Positions 21,381 through 34,434 are shown, numbered from the stretch's first letter. The stretch is DNA of 64,000 nt from Lepturacanthus savala (GCA_030544235.1 CM060463.1:20667690-20731689); one strand, 5' to 3'. Program-made: numbers and translations. Notes: generated from the letters alone by a model not told the origin.

Positions 21381-23441
21381 TCTCGTTGTTTGAGTGTGTC
21401 ATTTAAACCTCTCTGTGATGTCCTTCTGGTTTTTATCTGGAAGCGCTCGTGGCGTGCCGGTGTGAGTGTGTGCATCCCTGTGTTGTGTTGGGGGGGTCTT
21501 TACATAACCTCTGTTTACTTATACCCCGCCACCCTGGCAGGTGTCTGGCACTACATCCTCTCCTCCTTTCCACCACCCATCACCCATACCCCCTCCCCAC
21601 CCCCGTAGTCTGATGTCATAGCAGCTGATGTTTTCTCGCTGGAGGACGCCAACAGCACGCTGCAAACTAGGTCTGATGCTTTAACTTCTCAGACAGTGCC
21701 TGGACTGTTGTTGTCCTTTATGTCCCCCCCCCCCAACATCCCCCACGGCTCCCCTTTCTCCAGTGATGTAGAGGCTGCTGTGTCCTCCAAGCAGATTTGC
21801 ACATAGCAGCGGGACATTGATTACTGTTCTTTGTGGGGTTTTTTTGTTTGTTTGTTTTATTTTTATTTTATTTTGAAAACTCTGCTGCATTCCTCATGCT
21901 TTGTCTTGCCCGCAAACGACACATTGCACAAGCGCGGGGGACTGCTCTGTGATGGATCCCTATCGACCCTCCTAAAGGCACCCAGGAATAGTTCATTACA
22001 TCAGGCCGCTCTCTGCTGACCTAGACAACATTCAGCTTGCAAAGTGGACAGGGTCCACGCGCCTGACTCGCCATTACTGCAGATGAGGCACAGGAGGGTC
22101 ACCGACAGCGGTCATGCACGTCTTAATACAGTTTTACAGGTTTTAGCAAAGCAAGCGTTAATTCATCAATAACAACTTTTTGGGGAAGGATTATGTTTGA
22201 CTTGTGTGATCTTGGTGGTTATAATTCCATCTCAATTCATCTTATTTTGTTTGGTTCTTTGTGTTTGTATCCCCACACGCATGATTTTCAGGTTGGGTAG
22301 ATTATGTAGAATTAAGATGCTTGGTATTGGATAATTCTACAATGATTAGATCCTCGGTGGTTATGAATAAAAAAAAAAAAAAACAGGCTGAGCTCTGCTG
22401 TTGTTTTACGCTCATGAGAATCCCCGCGTAGATTCATATTCGGCGTAGCACAGCTGGGGAATTTGTTTCCTTGTCCCGATGTTCATGAAAAACATCTCAG
22501 CGAAACAAAAAAAAAAAACTGATGATGCAAAAAGTGTTTTCCGAGAGGATCAAAGTCCAGATCTCTGCATTCCCCCCACACCACCACCACCAACCCCCAG
22601 CTGGAGGAGCCTCGCCTCTCCATCATTAAAGTGCACTGAAGCGTTTTTTTCCCCATGTTTTAATGCAAAATACATCAGTGTGCGTTCAATAAATCATGCA
22701 GGCCATCAGAGGAATTTTCAGGAGGTGTGTCCGGAGCCAGAGTAGGGAAGCTGTGATAAGCACGATGAGTCATCTCGCATTTCGAAAAGGCGGCAGGTCA
22801 CCAGACTGATCAAACGGGAGGCTCGGTCGGCCCGGACCGTCACTCATTGTCACAACCAAGGTGACGACACTTCAGGATTCCTTGTCCTGAAGCGGAGTTT
22901 GCTAAGGTTGACTAGAATCCTAATCTAAGAAACTGAGTCATCACAGCTGCAACATGACGTTTTGTTTTCTTCATTCTAACGTCCCCCATTGTCCTCATTG
23001 TGTTTCTAGGTGAGATGTTTTGTACGGCTCATTTGAGGCAGAGAATGAACAATCAGGCCACTGGAATGATGTCTTTTTTTTTATTATTTCACATACGCAC
23101 GGCGTGGGAGGATAATCCAGCCACCAGATTTGTTTGGAGAACACGCTCAACACAAGCATCAGCGAGGCTTCAGCCTGTCTAAGAGAAAGCGTGACGAAAG
23201 GCTACAAAGAAGAAATGTTTGAGGGCACACGCATATAACGTGGTGATGGAAGCTTGATTGTGGATGTTTGTTGTTTAAATGTAGAGAAAAAGCAGGCTTA
23301 CAGGAAATTGGCAAAATAAGTATCAACCCTTAAAACCGTTTTATTTCTACAAACCAAAATGTCTTTCTATGAGTATCCAGTTACTCAAAAATATCAAAAA
23401 GAGTGTGGGACGCTGGACAATTCTCACCTTCAAAAAAAAGT
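21381..23441. other. No gene; unique noncoding sequence
   Basis: Low in repeats. Contains A runs (22370, 22510), a C run (21725-21733) and several GC-balanced stretches (21900-22100, 22740-22900) that might be regulatory. No exon supported. Confidence 0.35.
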
Positions 23442-23659
23442 TTTTCACAGCAGCCATATTGACATGAAATAGTAGGTAAACACAGGTGTTACCAATGGTA
23501 CTAATGAAAGTTCTGTTCTATTTAATGTAGCAGAGCAACTTTTCCAACATGCACAATAGCAGCATTCTGTTTGTCCTGAATGGAATGGATCCCTAATAAT
23601 CACCAGTGATAACACCTGTGTTTACCTGCTATTTCCTGTTAATATGACTGCCGTGGAAA
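23442..23659. mobile_element. Short MITE with 52-bp terminal inverted repeats
   Basis: The left arm 23442-23493 and right arm 23608-23659 are near-perfect reverse complements ('cagcagccatattgacatga' against the reverse of 'gttaatatgactgccgtgg', 'ggtaaacacaggtgttacc' against 'gataacacctgtgtttacc'). Spacer 114 bp. Noncoding. Confidence 0.8.
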
Positions 23660-24740
23660 CGGCCTACAGCTGTCATCATGCCTATGTAAAGGAAGGGGAG
23701 GATCCACCAACCTTCTTATTCTTCTTTTCCAAGGTGATTGAATTAAAGTATATATCTGGCATGATGGAAATGTCACGACCTCTGCAGGCATTCAATCATA
23801 AACTACAGTATTTCATTTTGACCGAATGATGGCAGTAGACAAAAAAGTTGGGAGATGAATTAATCCTCTGGGGGGGTCATGAATGTGTGAAGCAAATTTC
23901 AAGGCAATGAATATATTTTAAAGTTAAAACCTCTGACTTTTTTCCCCTTTAGCACCGCCATAAGTAATTAAAATCCACTGCTTGGGAACCAGGAACATCT
24001 GTACTCAATTTTGTGCACGCACATGATTATTTAGCAGGTTTCAGGATCAGTATCATCCACCGTACAGACTTAGTCCTCTGCCTCAGATGCTCGGTGATAG
24101 GTTGTTTGGTCCAGCCAGTGTGCGGTAGGGATTACCGGCTGTTTTCGCCTGCCCAGCACTAGGCCCACTGGGTCTCTGGGATTGGTGTCAACAGGTTGCC
24201 ATGAGGCTCGGTAACATGTGGTGGAGGAAAAGCTGCAGGGGATTATTCCTTCTGGTGTTCGCTTCGCCTCTTCCAATTATTTGAACAATTACAGTCAACA
24301 GACATAACTGGGCTGTGTGCGTTGTTCATACATTCGCTGTGGTTAGAAGCGAACTGTGGCTCCTGCGAGTCTGCACAAGAAAACATTCTGCGTGTTATTA
24401 CAAGCGATGTTTCAGAACTGAAGACAAGAAGATTAGGCTGCGAGATTCCTCCTGGTTTAATTCAGGCTGCTAATTGTGGAGGCAGTTAACAGAGAAATCA
24501 TTTGGAATTTGCCTTTTCCTACATTGCGGATGTGTAATTTGCTGCCTGTAGAGGCTGACGGCCATATCTCTCTCTGGAGGAGATTATTTTAACCTCAGAT
24601 CAAGGCGACCCGCCGGCCCATGGCTTAATGCTACTGCTCTGAGCTAATAGCAGCTGTCACTGCAGCATGGCCATCTCAGGCAGGGCTTTAACGATTCACT
24701 GAAAAAAATGCAGATATGCACACAGTTAACAGTATATAAA
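23660..24740. other. No gene; unique noncoding sequence
   Basis: Repeat-poor. The stretch about 24420-24670 (tgctaattgtggaggcag, ctctctggaggagattattt, agctaatagcagctgtcac) looks like possible conserved noncoding sequence by composition only. Confidence 0.35.
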
Positions 24741-24744
24741 TACA

Positions 24745-24788
<44 letters not shown>

Positions 24789-24790
24789 CA
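24745..24790. repeat. (TA)n(CA)n compound microsatellite
   Basis: A TA run to 24777, continuing into CA to about 24788, followed by the short palindrome 'ccacagtgtgg'. Confidence 0.95.
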
Positions 24791-25534
24791 CAGTGTGGTG
24801 TGTGTGGTTTTATTCACACCGACTGAATGGAGCTTTCATAGCGGGCACACTTTCCTCGAGTCTTGCCCAGGAAAACGTTGTTTGTGCTGTGTGCTCAATA
24901 TCAATGGAAAAGCTTTCTCTCTCTTTCTCACACGGGGCTTGTTGTGGCATTATAAAATATTCTGTGTTTCAGGGTGAACTTTATGGGTTTTTCTTGGTCC
25001 ATTTGTGCATATAAAGCACAAGCTGTAAAAGACAACTCTGCGAAAAAACAAACGCCAGAGTCTAGGGTTGCCCCGTGGGCCTGTGAGATTAAGGCACTGA
25101 CCTGAATTTCAACGGCTCCGGATCAAGTTTGGCATTCCCCATCTCCGTAACAACATAGCCGGAAGTATGTAAAATACTAGGAGCATGGATCACATGGTAT
25201 TAGAAGCAAGTTGTGTGTCTTTCCACTTTTGCTGCTTCTGGGCCACATGGTAGTTGCATCTTGGCTGCTGAAGGGTGGTTCAGAAGGCCACCATCCTGAT
25301 CCTCATATGATGGGCCCCTAGATTAGAGCTGCTTGGATTTCAAGGATGAGCAAAGAGCTGTTTACTTCCTGCTTGTTTTTGTCAGTTCCCAATCAAATGA
25401 GAATTAGATTTGATACCTAACACCTGACTGGGGATCAGAATTACAGATAAATCCTCCTCCATATTTACTCAAGATGGTTGGGCTTTACTGCATTTGACCA
25501 ATCCAGGTAAACTGTAAGAACTGAGCTGGACTAC
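24791..25534. other. No gene; noncoding sequence
   Basis: No recognised repeat family or exon. Confidence 0.4.
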
Positions 25535-25890
25535 CATAATCGACTATTATGATAGTCTATTGTTAAAGTGATTAATTAATTTGATTGGTTCGGTTCGGTT
25601 CATAAAATCAATATGAGTTACTTTTGAGAAGAAAATGTCCAAATTCTTTGGTTCCAGCTTCTCAAATCTGATTATTTTCTGGTTTCTTTAGTCTTCTATT
25701 ATAGTAAACTGATGATCTTTGGGTTGTGGACTGTTGGTCTGGACAAAAAAAGACATTTTATGTTACATCTTCAGCTTTTGGAAACAGTGTTCAACATTTT
25801 ACACCATTTTATTTACCAAACCAAATTGAATTCATCAATTAATAATCAAAATAGTTGCTAGCCATAGTCAAGCGCTTGTTTCAGTTGTGG
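25535..25890 (+). mobile_element. Family E repeat copy
   Basis: 'tccaaattctttggttccag', 'ttctggtttctttagtcttc', 'gggttgtggactgttggtct', 'gctagccatagtc'. The outer termini are degraded. Confidence 0.65.
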
Positions 25891-28800
25891 TAGGTCTATG
25901 GGTGTAGTTCAGTAATGGCCGCAAAAAAAGAAGCAAGCAGCACCATTCAGTCCATTGTGGAATATTGAACTTTGCCAAATATCCAGAAATTAAAGCCAGA
26001 GCAGGAACAATCTTTAATGATATGTTTTTTTTACCCGGTCAGTTCTGGCATCAGTGATTGGTTATGGCATGTCCAGAGTGGCTCGGGGCAGATCCAATAG
26101 TTTTAAATTTCAGCAGAATGCTTGACTTCAAGTGAGTTACCACAGTGTGGCCAGACGAGCTGTAAAAATGAAATGCAGTACAAGAGTCTAGCAGGTCCAG
26201 GCTAATGGAAACACAACTAATGAAAAATATTTGCAAGTTATGCATTGTTTTATTTGCTCTACCCTGAAATATTAGGGAAAATCTAGTTAGCGGATTAAAG
26301 AGATCTTTATTGTTTAAAGAATTAATGGCACCAATAAAGATTTCCTCTGTTGAGTACATCCACATAATGAAGTAAAAAGCTCTAGATAAGTTCTATCCCA
26401 TTCTGGAGCTAATCTCTTTTCATGGCAAGGCGGATGGTTTTGTGGTATACAGGTAGCCTCAGGGAAGGGAAGGGAGAGGCATAAAAGGGAGGAGCGCTTC
26501 TACCTGGAGGTTATGCTAACACCAGCAGGCCCTGTCAGGTTGTAGGGATGTCGGTTTTGGCTGTTATTCAGAAGTTCCAGTCATCCCCTCAGGCAGTGTT
26601 TCCTCAATCCTAGCCACCGCTCCTTCAAATTTCTTTATTTTCAACCACCAATGCATCTCTCCACCACTGAGGTAATCTAGAGATTGCTCAGTATGTATTC
26701 TATTTTGCAAGGATGTGGGTTGTTGTCAAGCACGTCAATCACCTAGACAACAAATCAGAGAGTTAGAGGAGTGTAAAACAGCGACCAGTCGGACAAAAGG
26801 TTAAAGACTTAAGTTATGAGCTTGAGATAATGCCACATAGATTTTACAAGTTAAACAGATGTTCGTTCACAATATATCGATCCCTGCTAATGTTACGTAA
26901 GATATCGGTAGCTTAAGTTAATTTGGCCCAATGCCAACTTAGTTTTGCTAATGTGAGTAAACTAACTGTTAGCATTAAGCTAACGTTAATATCTACACGC
27001 CGTTCTGTAACTGCTGACTGCATTTTTAAATAAATTCATTGTAAAAGTAATATCTGCAGTCAAGCATCATTTGTTTAGCTGCCACCGCTGATGAAAAAAG
27101 ATCCTAGAGGAAACATTGCCTCAGGACACAAAAACTCCTCTGTAGAAAGAAATTATTGTTGTGGGCTACGCTAGGAAGCCGCTGACAAACGATCGACGCG
27201 GAGGTCTTCCACAGTAGTTTCTGGAAGACGATGACTGGAACGGAGCACAGAAAATGTTCCTTCCTGGTTCTTTTGATTTATTTCCCCATTCACCTTCTCA
27301 TCCTTAAAAAAACAATCACCAATCCTTCTTCTTTAGGACATCCATTTTCTTTTTTTTCTTTTTTTTTCCTAGCTTAAAGGGGAAATAACTTCTGCTGACT
27401 GTCCAAATCATATTTCACTGGAATGGAAAGCTGCTGAGATTTTAGTGTTCTCCTTAGACGTGAAATGGAAGTGATCATTCCAAGCGCGCTGAGGTTGTAC
27501 ATTAGAGGTCCCCCAGGGTCACTTCATGTAGGTGAAGCAGTATTTGGTGCTTTGCATTAACAAACACAGCACATACTGTTCATATACAGTCATCGGTTTG
27601 TTATGCGGTTCAAGTAAAGCAGAAGCATTCAGGTTCCCTTTCTTGGAAAAAAAAAATCAGCCATGCCCTCACACCCTGTAACATGAGATCATTTACCAAT
27701 GTTCCTCGGTAACGCCTGTTTTGCAGCACACCAGTCTGACTCGTGTGTTTGAACAGCCCGTCTAATCTGATTCATTATGTATTTTCTAGTGGCTTAACAG
27801 AGGCGTCTTTTTTTTTAAAGGAAGACGCCCTTTGACATGCGTGCAACAAGCTGTTTCTGTCTGTGAGATAGGAGAGGAAACGTTGGTTCAAAAGGTCAGA
27901 GGAGGTCACGTGAGAAGAGGAAGTGCTCAAGAAGAAGAAGAAACAAATCTCTTGGGGCAGGAAGAGTCATCCAGAGGTCGCTTCTTCATGACTTCTGAGT
28001 GCTAAGAGATAATAATACACACAGTAAGCATTTTTTTGTGGCTCCGGCATTAGAAAAGACCAGATTGTCTCCTCTTGAACGTAGAAGAGAATCAATCATC
28101 CTATTCAGCATGTTTCTTAAGAAAAATCTGCATTTCCTTCACTCAGTTCCTCTACTGGCAGCGTTTGTTGGTATGCTTCTGGTATACTAAAGAGTAATAT
28201 TGACAGCTCTGCCAGATGGGACTCACAATTAGTCTAATTACAAATGCTGCACTGGACCTACAGGACAGATTCCTCTTGGCAACATAGGTCGGAAATGCCA
28301 ACGGATCAGCCCCTGGCCTACAGCAGCCGTTTGATGCTGCCAGTCACGACTCAAAGGCGTCCATAGTGAAACCTGTATCAGCATCTTTGTATACGTGAAT
28401 AAATTATGCGGATTGACAGCAACATATGGCAGGGGACTGTTCTTGGAGTATTAGGGATTACGCACGATGGAGGATATGATTTGCAGACATATGATTAGGC
28501 TGCAGCATTCATTTTAAAGTGTCTGCAGATTGTATAATGGCTTGTAAGCTCTCCACTGATTAATGCCTGCAGGGCAGATTCCAGGGGAGTGTTTATACAC
28601 TTTAAAGTTCTTTATCAGAGTATTTGGAGAGTGGTAGAACAATATATGTAACATTTTAATATGTTCTACTTACTAAATGTCCTTTTTAGTAAAATGTGCT
28701 TAAAAATCTAGCAAATATATAACTAAATAAGAGTATTTTTTTTTATTTTCCAGTCATGTTCCTGGCTATTTTATGAATTTATGAAATCCAATATTCCCTC

Positions 28801-29168
28801 TTTTAGTGTTTTTTGGTCTCCAACAATTTCTGAAAAAAATTTCATTTTGAAATGTCACTTTAGAAAAACAACTTAATATGATCACAAGTTTTTTATTTTA
28901 TTTTTTTAAAGAGTTAATGCTCTAAATGCGAGATAGAAAAAAGCTTTGCAGAATAAGTTCTGATGTAGCAAACGTTTAACTCCCATAATCAATTAATTCT
29001 TCTGTCAGCATTTCTTTTTCATCTCATCTCTGAATGGCATAAAACATGTTCAACACTCGCTGTCATGAAAGAACTATTAAAATTTTCCCAATTCAGACAA
29101 ATTCATGAATAGTTTTGTTTGCTACCTTTTCTGCTTCTTTTTAACAGCCATATGTAAGGTAGCCTAAA
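25891..29168. other. No gene; 3.3 kb of mostly unique sequence
   Basis: The longest repeat-poor stretch upstream of the coding exons. It contains T-rich runs (27340-27370, 28735-28745), a small hairpin 'gtcttcca...tggaagac' near 27207-27232, and GC-balanced parts at 27680-28000 and 28200-28600. A minus-strand ORF at 26365-26051 (104 codons) shows no domain. No exon supported. Confidence 0.35.
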
Positions 29169-29561
29169 CACTGCAAAAATGATTGAAAAATCAAATTTTA
29201 GCTAATATTTGATCATTATAGAGTCAAGTTATTGTTGAAATGCCTTATTCCTCTATTCCTATTCCTGCCTCATGCCTCATTGCCAGATCTTGTTTTTGGT
29301 CAAATTTGTTGTTGTTTTCTTTAAAAAATATATTAATTATTTGGTTCTTTTTATCTTAATGTTTTCTTTTTTATCTCACATTATAGACTTTTTATCTCTT
29401 GATGCTGACTTTGTACAGTATCTCGATTTTTTGAAGAGCTTGAAAGAAGCAAAATTATCTGTGGATGGAATAAGATAATTCAAGATAATTCTACTCAATA
29501 TTACACTAATTGTAGTAAACACAATACATTTCCCCCTGATAAGATGTCATTTTTTGCAGTG
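29169..29561 (+). mobile_element. CACTGCAAAAA-type MITE (family M), complete
   Basis: Left CACTGCAAAAATGATT; right ATTTTTTGCAGTG, an inverted repeat of about 11 bp. Interior includes 'aagataattctactcaatat' and 'ccctgataagatgtca'. The 8-bp flanks do not match. The 68-codon ORF inside is AT-driven, with no domain. Confidence 0.75.
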
Positions 29562-31069
29562 TACCGCCAGCTTCTGTACTTTGCGTGATTTCATCCTGTT
29601 TACTCTCGACACTTGTGAATGGAAATCCACTGAATGGCCGCTAGTGCTAATGCTGCTGCTGCAGGAAACAAGGTTGGCGACAAGAGTGAAAATTGTGCCA
29701 CAATGTAAATGAGCCACTAAATCAAAATGAAAGTTAAAAGGGTAAAAATAAAAAAGGAAATAAAAAAGACACATATAGCCACAGAGTCAAGTGCATGTCA
29801 CTAAAAGCGAGGCCTTTCATACTACACATACTAATTTGCTTCATCGTATGAATGATGTGGGACATTTATTCACAGCACTTTAAGTAATGGAAGGGACCCT
29901 GCTTTCCTTGGAGCATATCATGCAAAAGGGCAGAGTTAAAAAAATATATAAATAACACTAAATGTTCTTGGTCTTTTTCAGTCTCAGTACATGTTTAGGG
30001 CAATCAAGTGAGTGAATCGAAGTGAGTAGTTTTTTTTACTCATTCAAAGAATTACTCATTTGTATTTAGAATTTGATTTTCAAAATGGAAATTCAAACCA
30101 ATCCCAGAGAATACTCAGGTCACTTATATGCTGTCTCATGAACTCTGGCACTTATCACTATTGACCTGAGTCTCACACTGAACAAGACATTTTTTTTTTA
30201 TTATTTAACATCATTGCTCTAATCCAAAATCTACACACTTCCAAGAACTCAAATCCAAAAAACTTCCTGGTAGGTATTTAATTTTACTGTTTAAATATTT
30301 ACTGATGCATAATAAGATAACAACATAGATTAAGGAAATACAGCATCAGTGTGTAAAAGTAGCTATGTCCATGAGTTCACCCAGAAGAGAAGCTTTGTCA
30401 TGCACAATAAAACGGAATTATTTGGTGTCAGAGGAATGACAGTCAAACCTGGTGTGAGCATGGAAGAGATCATTTTAAGACAAAACACAGCATAGAGTTT
30501 CAGTTTCACGAGGATGCTGGCAGAGGCCAAAAATAATCCCCAATCAGTCAGAGTAATCAAGTGTTGTTACGGCAGACGGCCACTCCCTTCCCCCCCTGAC
30601 AGGCGGGCGCACACAGCCGGCACAGCCGACAACCTTTCTTCCATTTCAGCCCTGTGTGTCTCTCCTTGGCAGAGGTGAAACGCTCCGGCAGGAGACGTGC
30701 AGGAAGGAGAAAGGCGGCCTTTATTGCAGAGGCCAACATCAACAGCGGCCAGAGCCAGCGAGCAGACAGAGGTGCCTCCTGTCCTGCAGCAGACTCACAC
30801 GTTCTGCACCACGAAGGAGGGACAGGACAGGAGAGGCAGAGGGTGGGAAAAAAAAAACTAAAAACAAAAGGAAAAACAGGCAGGGTGGTGCTTGCGAGTC
30901 ACACGAACCGCCGGAGCAAAAGAGAGGAGCCCTGCTGTCTTGCATTTGTCCGGACATCTTTGTGGAATTCAAAGTGTTTAAGAGCAGGTTCCGCTGCTGT
31001 AAAACAGGTCTGGAGTCAGCTGTGCTTCGCTTGAGCTCTGATGAAGGTATGTTTACGTCATATGTCCTA
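29562..31069. other. No gene; noncoding, with a CG/GC-richer part at 30560-31040
   Basis: 30560-31040 is GC-balanced and repeat-free and contains overlapping open frames on both strands; the longest (189 codons from 30656) runs through the A run and into the MITE at 31070, so it is not a gene as it stands. Possible regulatory or noncoding exon sequence. Confidence 0.3.
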
Positions 31070-31945
31070 CACTGCAAAAAAAAAAAAGAAGAAAAAGAAA
31101 TCTCACCAGGGGGAAATATCTTGTATTTAGGATTAATTAGTTTGATACTGAGGAGAATTATCTTGAATTATCTTATTCCATTAGCAGATAATTTTACTTA
31201 TTTCACATTTTTTCAAAGAAGTTGAGATAGAAATTCTGAAAAAAAAAAATGTCCATACAAAAAAAAACTTGAAATAAGCCAAATTATTATTTGACATATT
31301 TCAAGTTGTCCTTTTTTAAGTTGAGTTGTTTAAAATATGAGCAAAAACAATAATTTTTCCAGTGCTTGTGTGTAAATATGTGGGTCTCTGATTCTCCTGG
31401 TAACACACAAACTGTGAAATAAGTCTGTGATGTTGTTGAAACCTGTCTGGACACAAGCCGTTTAGGAATGTCTCCTTTTGTGATGTCACAACAGGAGTGG
31501 AAGGTAATAGTAATAATAATTCCGGAGTGCTTGTACTTGACTTCTGTTTCTCCGGCTGCCCCCAGCTCTCCGAGGGGTGGGACATTTCCGACAGAGCTAG
31601 GCCAGTCACAACAGAGTGCGTGTTTCTGGTGGGAATGTGTGAGAAGGCATTGCTGTTACAGGTCTAACTAGATACTTTTGAACCATAAAATCACGCTATT
31701 TGTTTTATAAATACATCAGGAACATAAATATTAAGCTAGGGGCATAGCAAAATAGGCTTCCCTTAAGATAAAAAGTCAATGTATTCTTGTTTTAAGAAAA
31801 CAAGACTAAACTGACCAAAATCAAGAAAAAAAAACTTGAAATAAGCAAAATTAGCTGCCAATGGAATGCGATAATTCTACTCATTATTTGATTAATGTCC
31901 AAAAAACAAGATACTTTCAGTTGTTAGAATTATATTTTTGCAGTG
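31070..31945 (+). mobile_element. Family M MITE split by a family D insertion
   Basis: The left end CACTGCAAAAAAAAAA and right end TATTTTTGCAGTG bound the copy. M-type words appear on both sides ('gagaattatcttgaattatc' and 'gataattttacttatttc' left; 'caagactaaactgaccaaaa' right). Between about 31325 and 31766 lies family D sequence. Confidence 0.7.
31325..31766 (+). mobile_element. Family D MITE nested in a family M MITE
   Basis: 'cagtgcttgtgtgtaaatat', 'ttgtgatgtcacaacaggag', 'gacatttccgacagagctag', 'gagaaggcattgctgttaca', ending 'aaaataggcttcccttaa'. Termini are worn. Confidence 0.7.
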
Positions 31946-32310
31946 TGGTATCACTTTGGCATTCCTTTAAGTGGAAGTAGCCTGCGCTGCTTGCGGTTCC
32001 CCCTCGAGAAACTGTTTTGTCATAATACAGGACATGACATTTAGAATTCATTGTCGTATTTTCATTTCCTTTACTCTCATGTCTGTGACATTCCAGGAAC
32101 TAACCTGTTAGGCCTGAACCAGATGAGTTTTGGCATGAGGGGGAAGACCCTTATGGCAGATGATAAAGTCCTGTCCCTCGTAACAAATGAGGTACAGCTG
32201 CTCCTTCTTGTGAGCCCTGTTCTTTCCTCACTTGGAGAAAAAAATGGTCTTAGAAGGGCTGCATAATTTTGGCCCTCCTTGGTCCTACTCAAAGTGGACA
32301 GCAGAGGGTA

Positions 32311-32351
32311 CTGCCCATCAGTCATCACTCGTGCCGCTGACTGATGGGCAG
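32311..32351. other. Perfect 14-bp hairpin
   Basis: ctgcccatcagtca (32311-32324) and tgactgatgggcag (32338-32351) are exact reverse complements around a 13-nt loop. It lies in repeat-free sequence. Confidence 0.85.
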
Positions 32352-32529
32352 GGAATTAAAGGGAGATGGAAAAGAAAGAGACAGGAGATGACCCGGGGAG
32401 GTCAAGCAGCAAAGTCTCATTGGCTGCCTCCATTTCTCTCCCTCTTATCCCTGTTCACCTTTGGCCTGGTCTGTCCATCCTACAGAGTATGCAGGAGGTA
32501 GTTGAAGGAAACACTTTCTCCTACTGTTG

Positions 32530-32695
32530 TGACAGTGAGGTACATTTAAACCGATCAAAGCCCAATTTTTATAAAGATTTCATGCATATAATTTTATCAG
32601 TTGAATCACGTTATGTATCTGTTTTTTTGTATTTTGTTCTCTGCTTTGAAGAAAATTGCATTTTAATAACTGGCAACTACTAACTACTACTGCCC
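32530..32695 (+). mobile_element. Family G fragment (left part)
   Basis: 'gatttcatgcatataatttt', 'atcagttgaatcac', 'ttctctgctttgaagaaaat' and 'taataactggcaactac' match the left part of 2372-4005 and, in reverse, 42400-42597. Confidence 0.6.
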
Positions 32696-33390
32696 AATCA
32701 GGTAGATTGATTCTGGTTTGGCTGTTGACGGGCAGCCATGCGGTCCAATCAATCCTACTGGTCAGAATTTTTGATTGGTTGGAGGTAAATTTGCTCCTGT
32801 ACCCCTAATGCATTATGGATTTTGGTGATTTCTTTTTTTAACATCATAATTTGCGGTTTACCATCAATACATAATGGAAAATGCAATTATTATAACAAAA
32901 AGTACATAAAAATCTGGCAGCCTACCCCTCCTTTAAAAAAGCTGGAACACAGGGGCATAGTTTCTGCGGAAGGGCGTGAAAACTTGGCAGCAGCCAACTT
33001 TCATCTAAATAGTTTGGGCGTACCTGATGCCAGCAACAAACGGTTTCCCAAACAGAGCTGACGACAGACCAAAGGCAGATGTTCAACCAATGTACTGAGT
33101 CAGGGTCAAGGCATTTGTAAAGCTGTTAATCACTGCTCCGTGGCCTTGGACTTCTGAAAAAGGGAACAACAAATGAAATGACGCTGCATTTATAAACCGC
33201 TCCTTATCTTGCTGGATTGCAAGCTCTCAATTTTTAGCCATAAGCAGAAATATGAGGGTGACGACACCACGTTTATTACTTCAGTTTTGAGACGTTTGAT
33301 TCTTTTCTGAGACTACTTCATTGATGTTATGAGAACTAATGACCATGAACAGCAAAGTTGTATTGGTTTAAGGGGGGAAGATGTTGACAT
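32696..33390. other. No gene; noncoding sequence
   Basis: Unique, apart from a possible imperfect inverted pair around 'ccaatcaatcctactgg' and 'ttgattggttggag'. No exon recognised. Confidence 0.4.
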
Positions 33391-33581
33391 GCGGGTTGGC
33401 ACGGTGGTTCAGTGGGTTGCGCTATTGCCTAGAAGCAAGAAGGTTCAATGACTTGGGACATTGGGCTGGGACCTTTCTGTGTGGAGTTTTGCAAGTCCTA
33501 TCCAGGTTTCTCTGGGTCCTCTCACAGGCTCTAACCAAACCCACTGAGGAATAAATGAGTATAGAAAATAGATGGACAGAT
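33391..33581 (+). mobile_element. Degenerate SINE copy
   Basis: Head 'ttggcacggtggttcagtgg' and 'gttgcgctattgcctag', body 'gggacctttctgtgtggagt', and a compressed 3' end 'actgaggaataaatgagtat' with 'agaaaatagatggacagatg'. Internally deleted. Confidence 0.7.
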
Positions 33582-33678
33582 GTTGAAATCTCCCTGAACT
33601 AAGTCAAAAAGTCATCTATGAGTCCATGTTAAGTTTCAGTTTAAATATGACAAAGTATAATAAGAACATGTTCAGCTA

Positions 33679-34110
33679 CACTGCAAAAAAAAAAAAAATC
33701 TTATTAGGGGGAAATATCTTGGATTTGAGAAGAAATATCTTGAATTATTTTATACCATTGGCAGGAATTTTTTCTTGTTTCAAGTTTTTCAAAGAAATTG
33801 AGATAAAATGTCAGAATTGTGAGATAAAAAGTTCATAAGACAACAATAGATAAAAGTCAAACAATTTAATAAAATATTTTAATTAATATTGTTGAGTTTA
33901 TTGAATAATTTTGAATTGTTCTCTTATTTTTGAATAATATTTATAAAAAAAATAATGATATTACTAATTCAATTAAAACAAGTCTAAACTGACCAAAATC
34001 AAGAAAAGAATATTAAACGGGCAAATTTATCTGCCTATGGAAAAAGCTATTTCATGATAATTCTACTCAGTATTAGACTGATTGTACAAAAAATAATATA
34101 TTTTCATTTT
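33679..34110 (+). mobile_element. Family M MITE copy
   Basis: Left CACTGCAAAAAAAAAA, then 'aggggg' and 'aaatatcttgg', 'caagtctaaactgaccaaaa', 'gataattctactcagtatta'. The right terminus is degraded ('tttcatttttagcatta'). Confidence 0.6.
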
Positions 34111-34434
34111 TAGCATTAAGACACTTCAACCTGGTATCTGATTTTTTTGCTCTTTTTTTCTCTCTATTAACTCTGCTCTTTAGCTGCTAAATGCTCCACT
34201 ATGTTCACCAGCCAGTCCACAGCTAAATGTGTGTGTTTGCTGTTTGGTGTTAGCAGTTAGTGTACAATGGGTTTCTTAGAGCTTTTTTCTCTGAAAACTG
34301 CAGCCTGCTGTGGCCGAAAACAACTATGAGAGCGCTAAGAGTGAACAGAAAGTAAAATGGCAGCCAGAAAGCTGAACAATGAACCGAAAACTCCACATTG
34401 TAATTTTGACACATTGTAGTATGAAACATTATGA

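Noticed and set aside
26063..26100. ATGGCATGTCC as a MAC... start like the MACRRRYF isoform
   Set aside because: The following codons read Pro-Glu, not Arg-Arg-Arg-Tyr-Phe, and no matching donor follows.
30656..31225. 189-codon plus-strand ORF
   Set aside because: Runs through A-rich low complexity and into a MITE at 31070; Lys/Arg-rich by composition, no domain.
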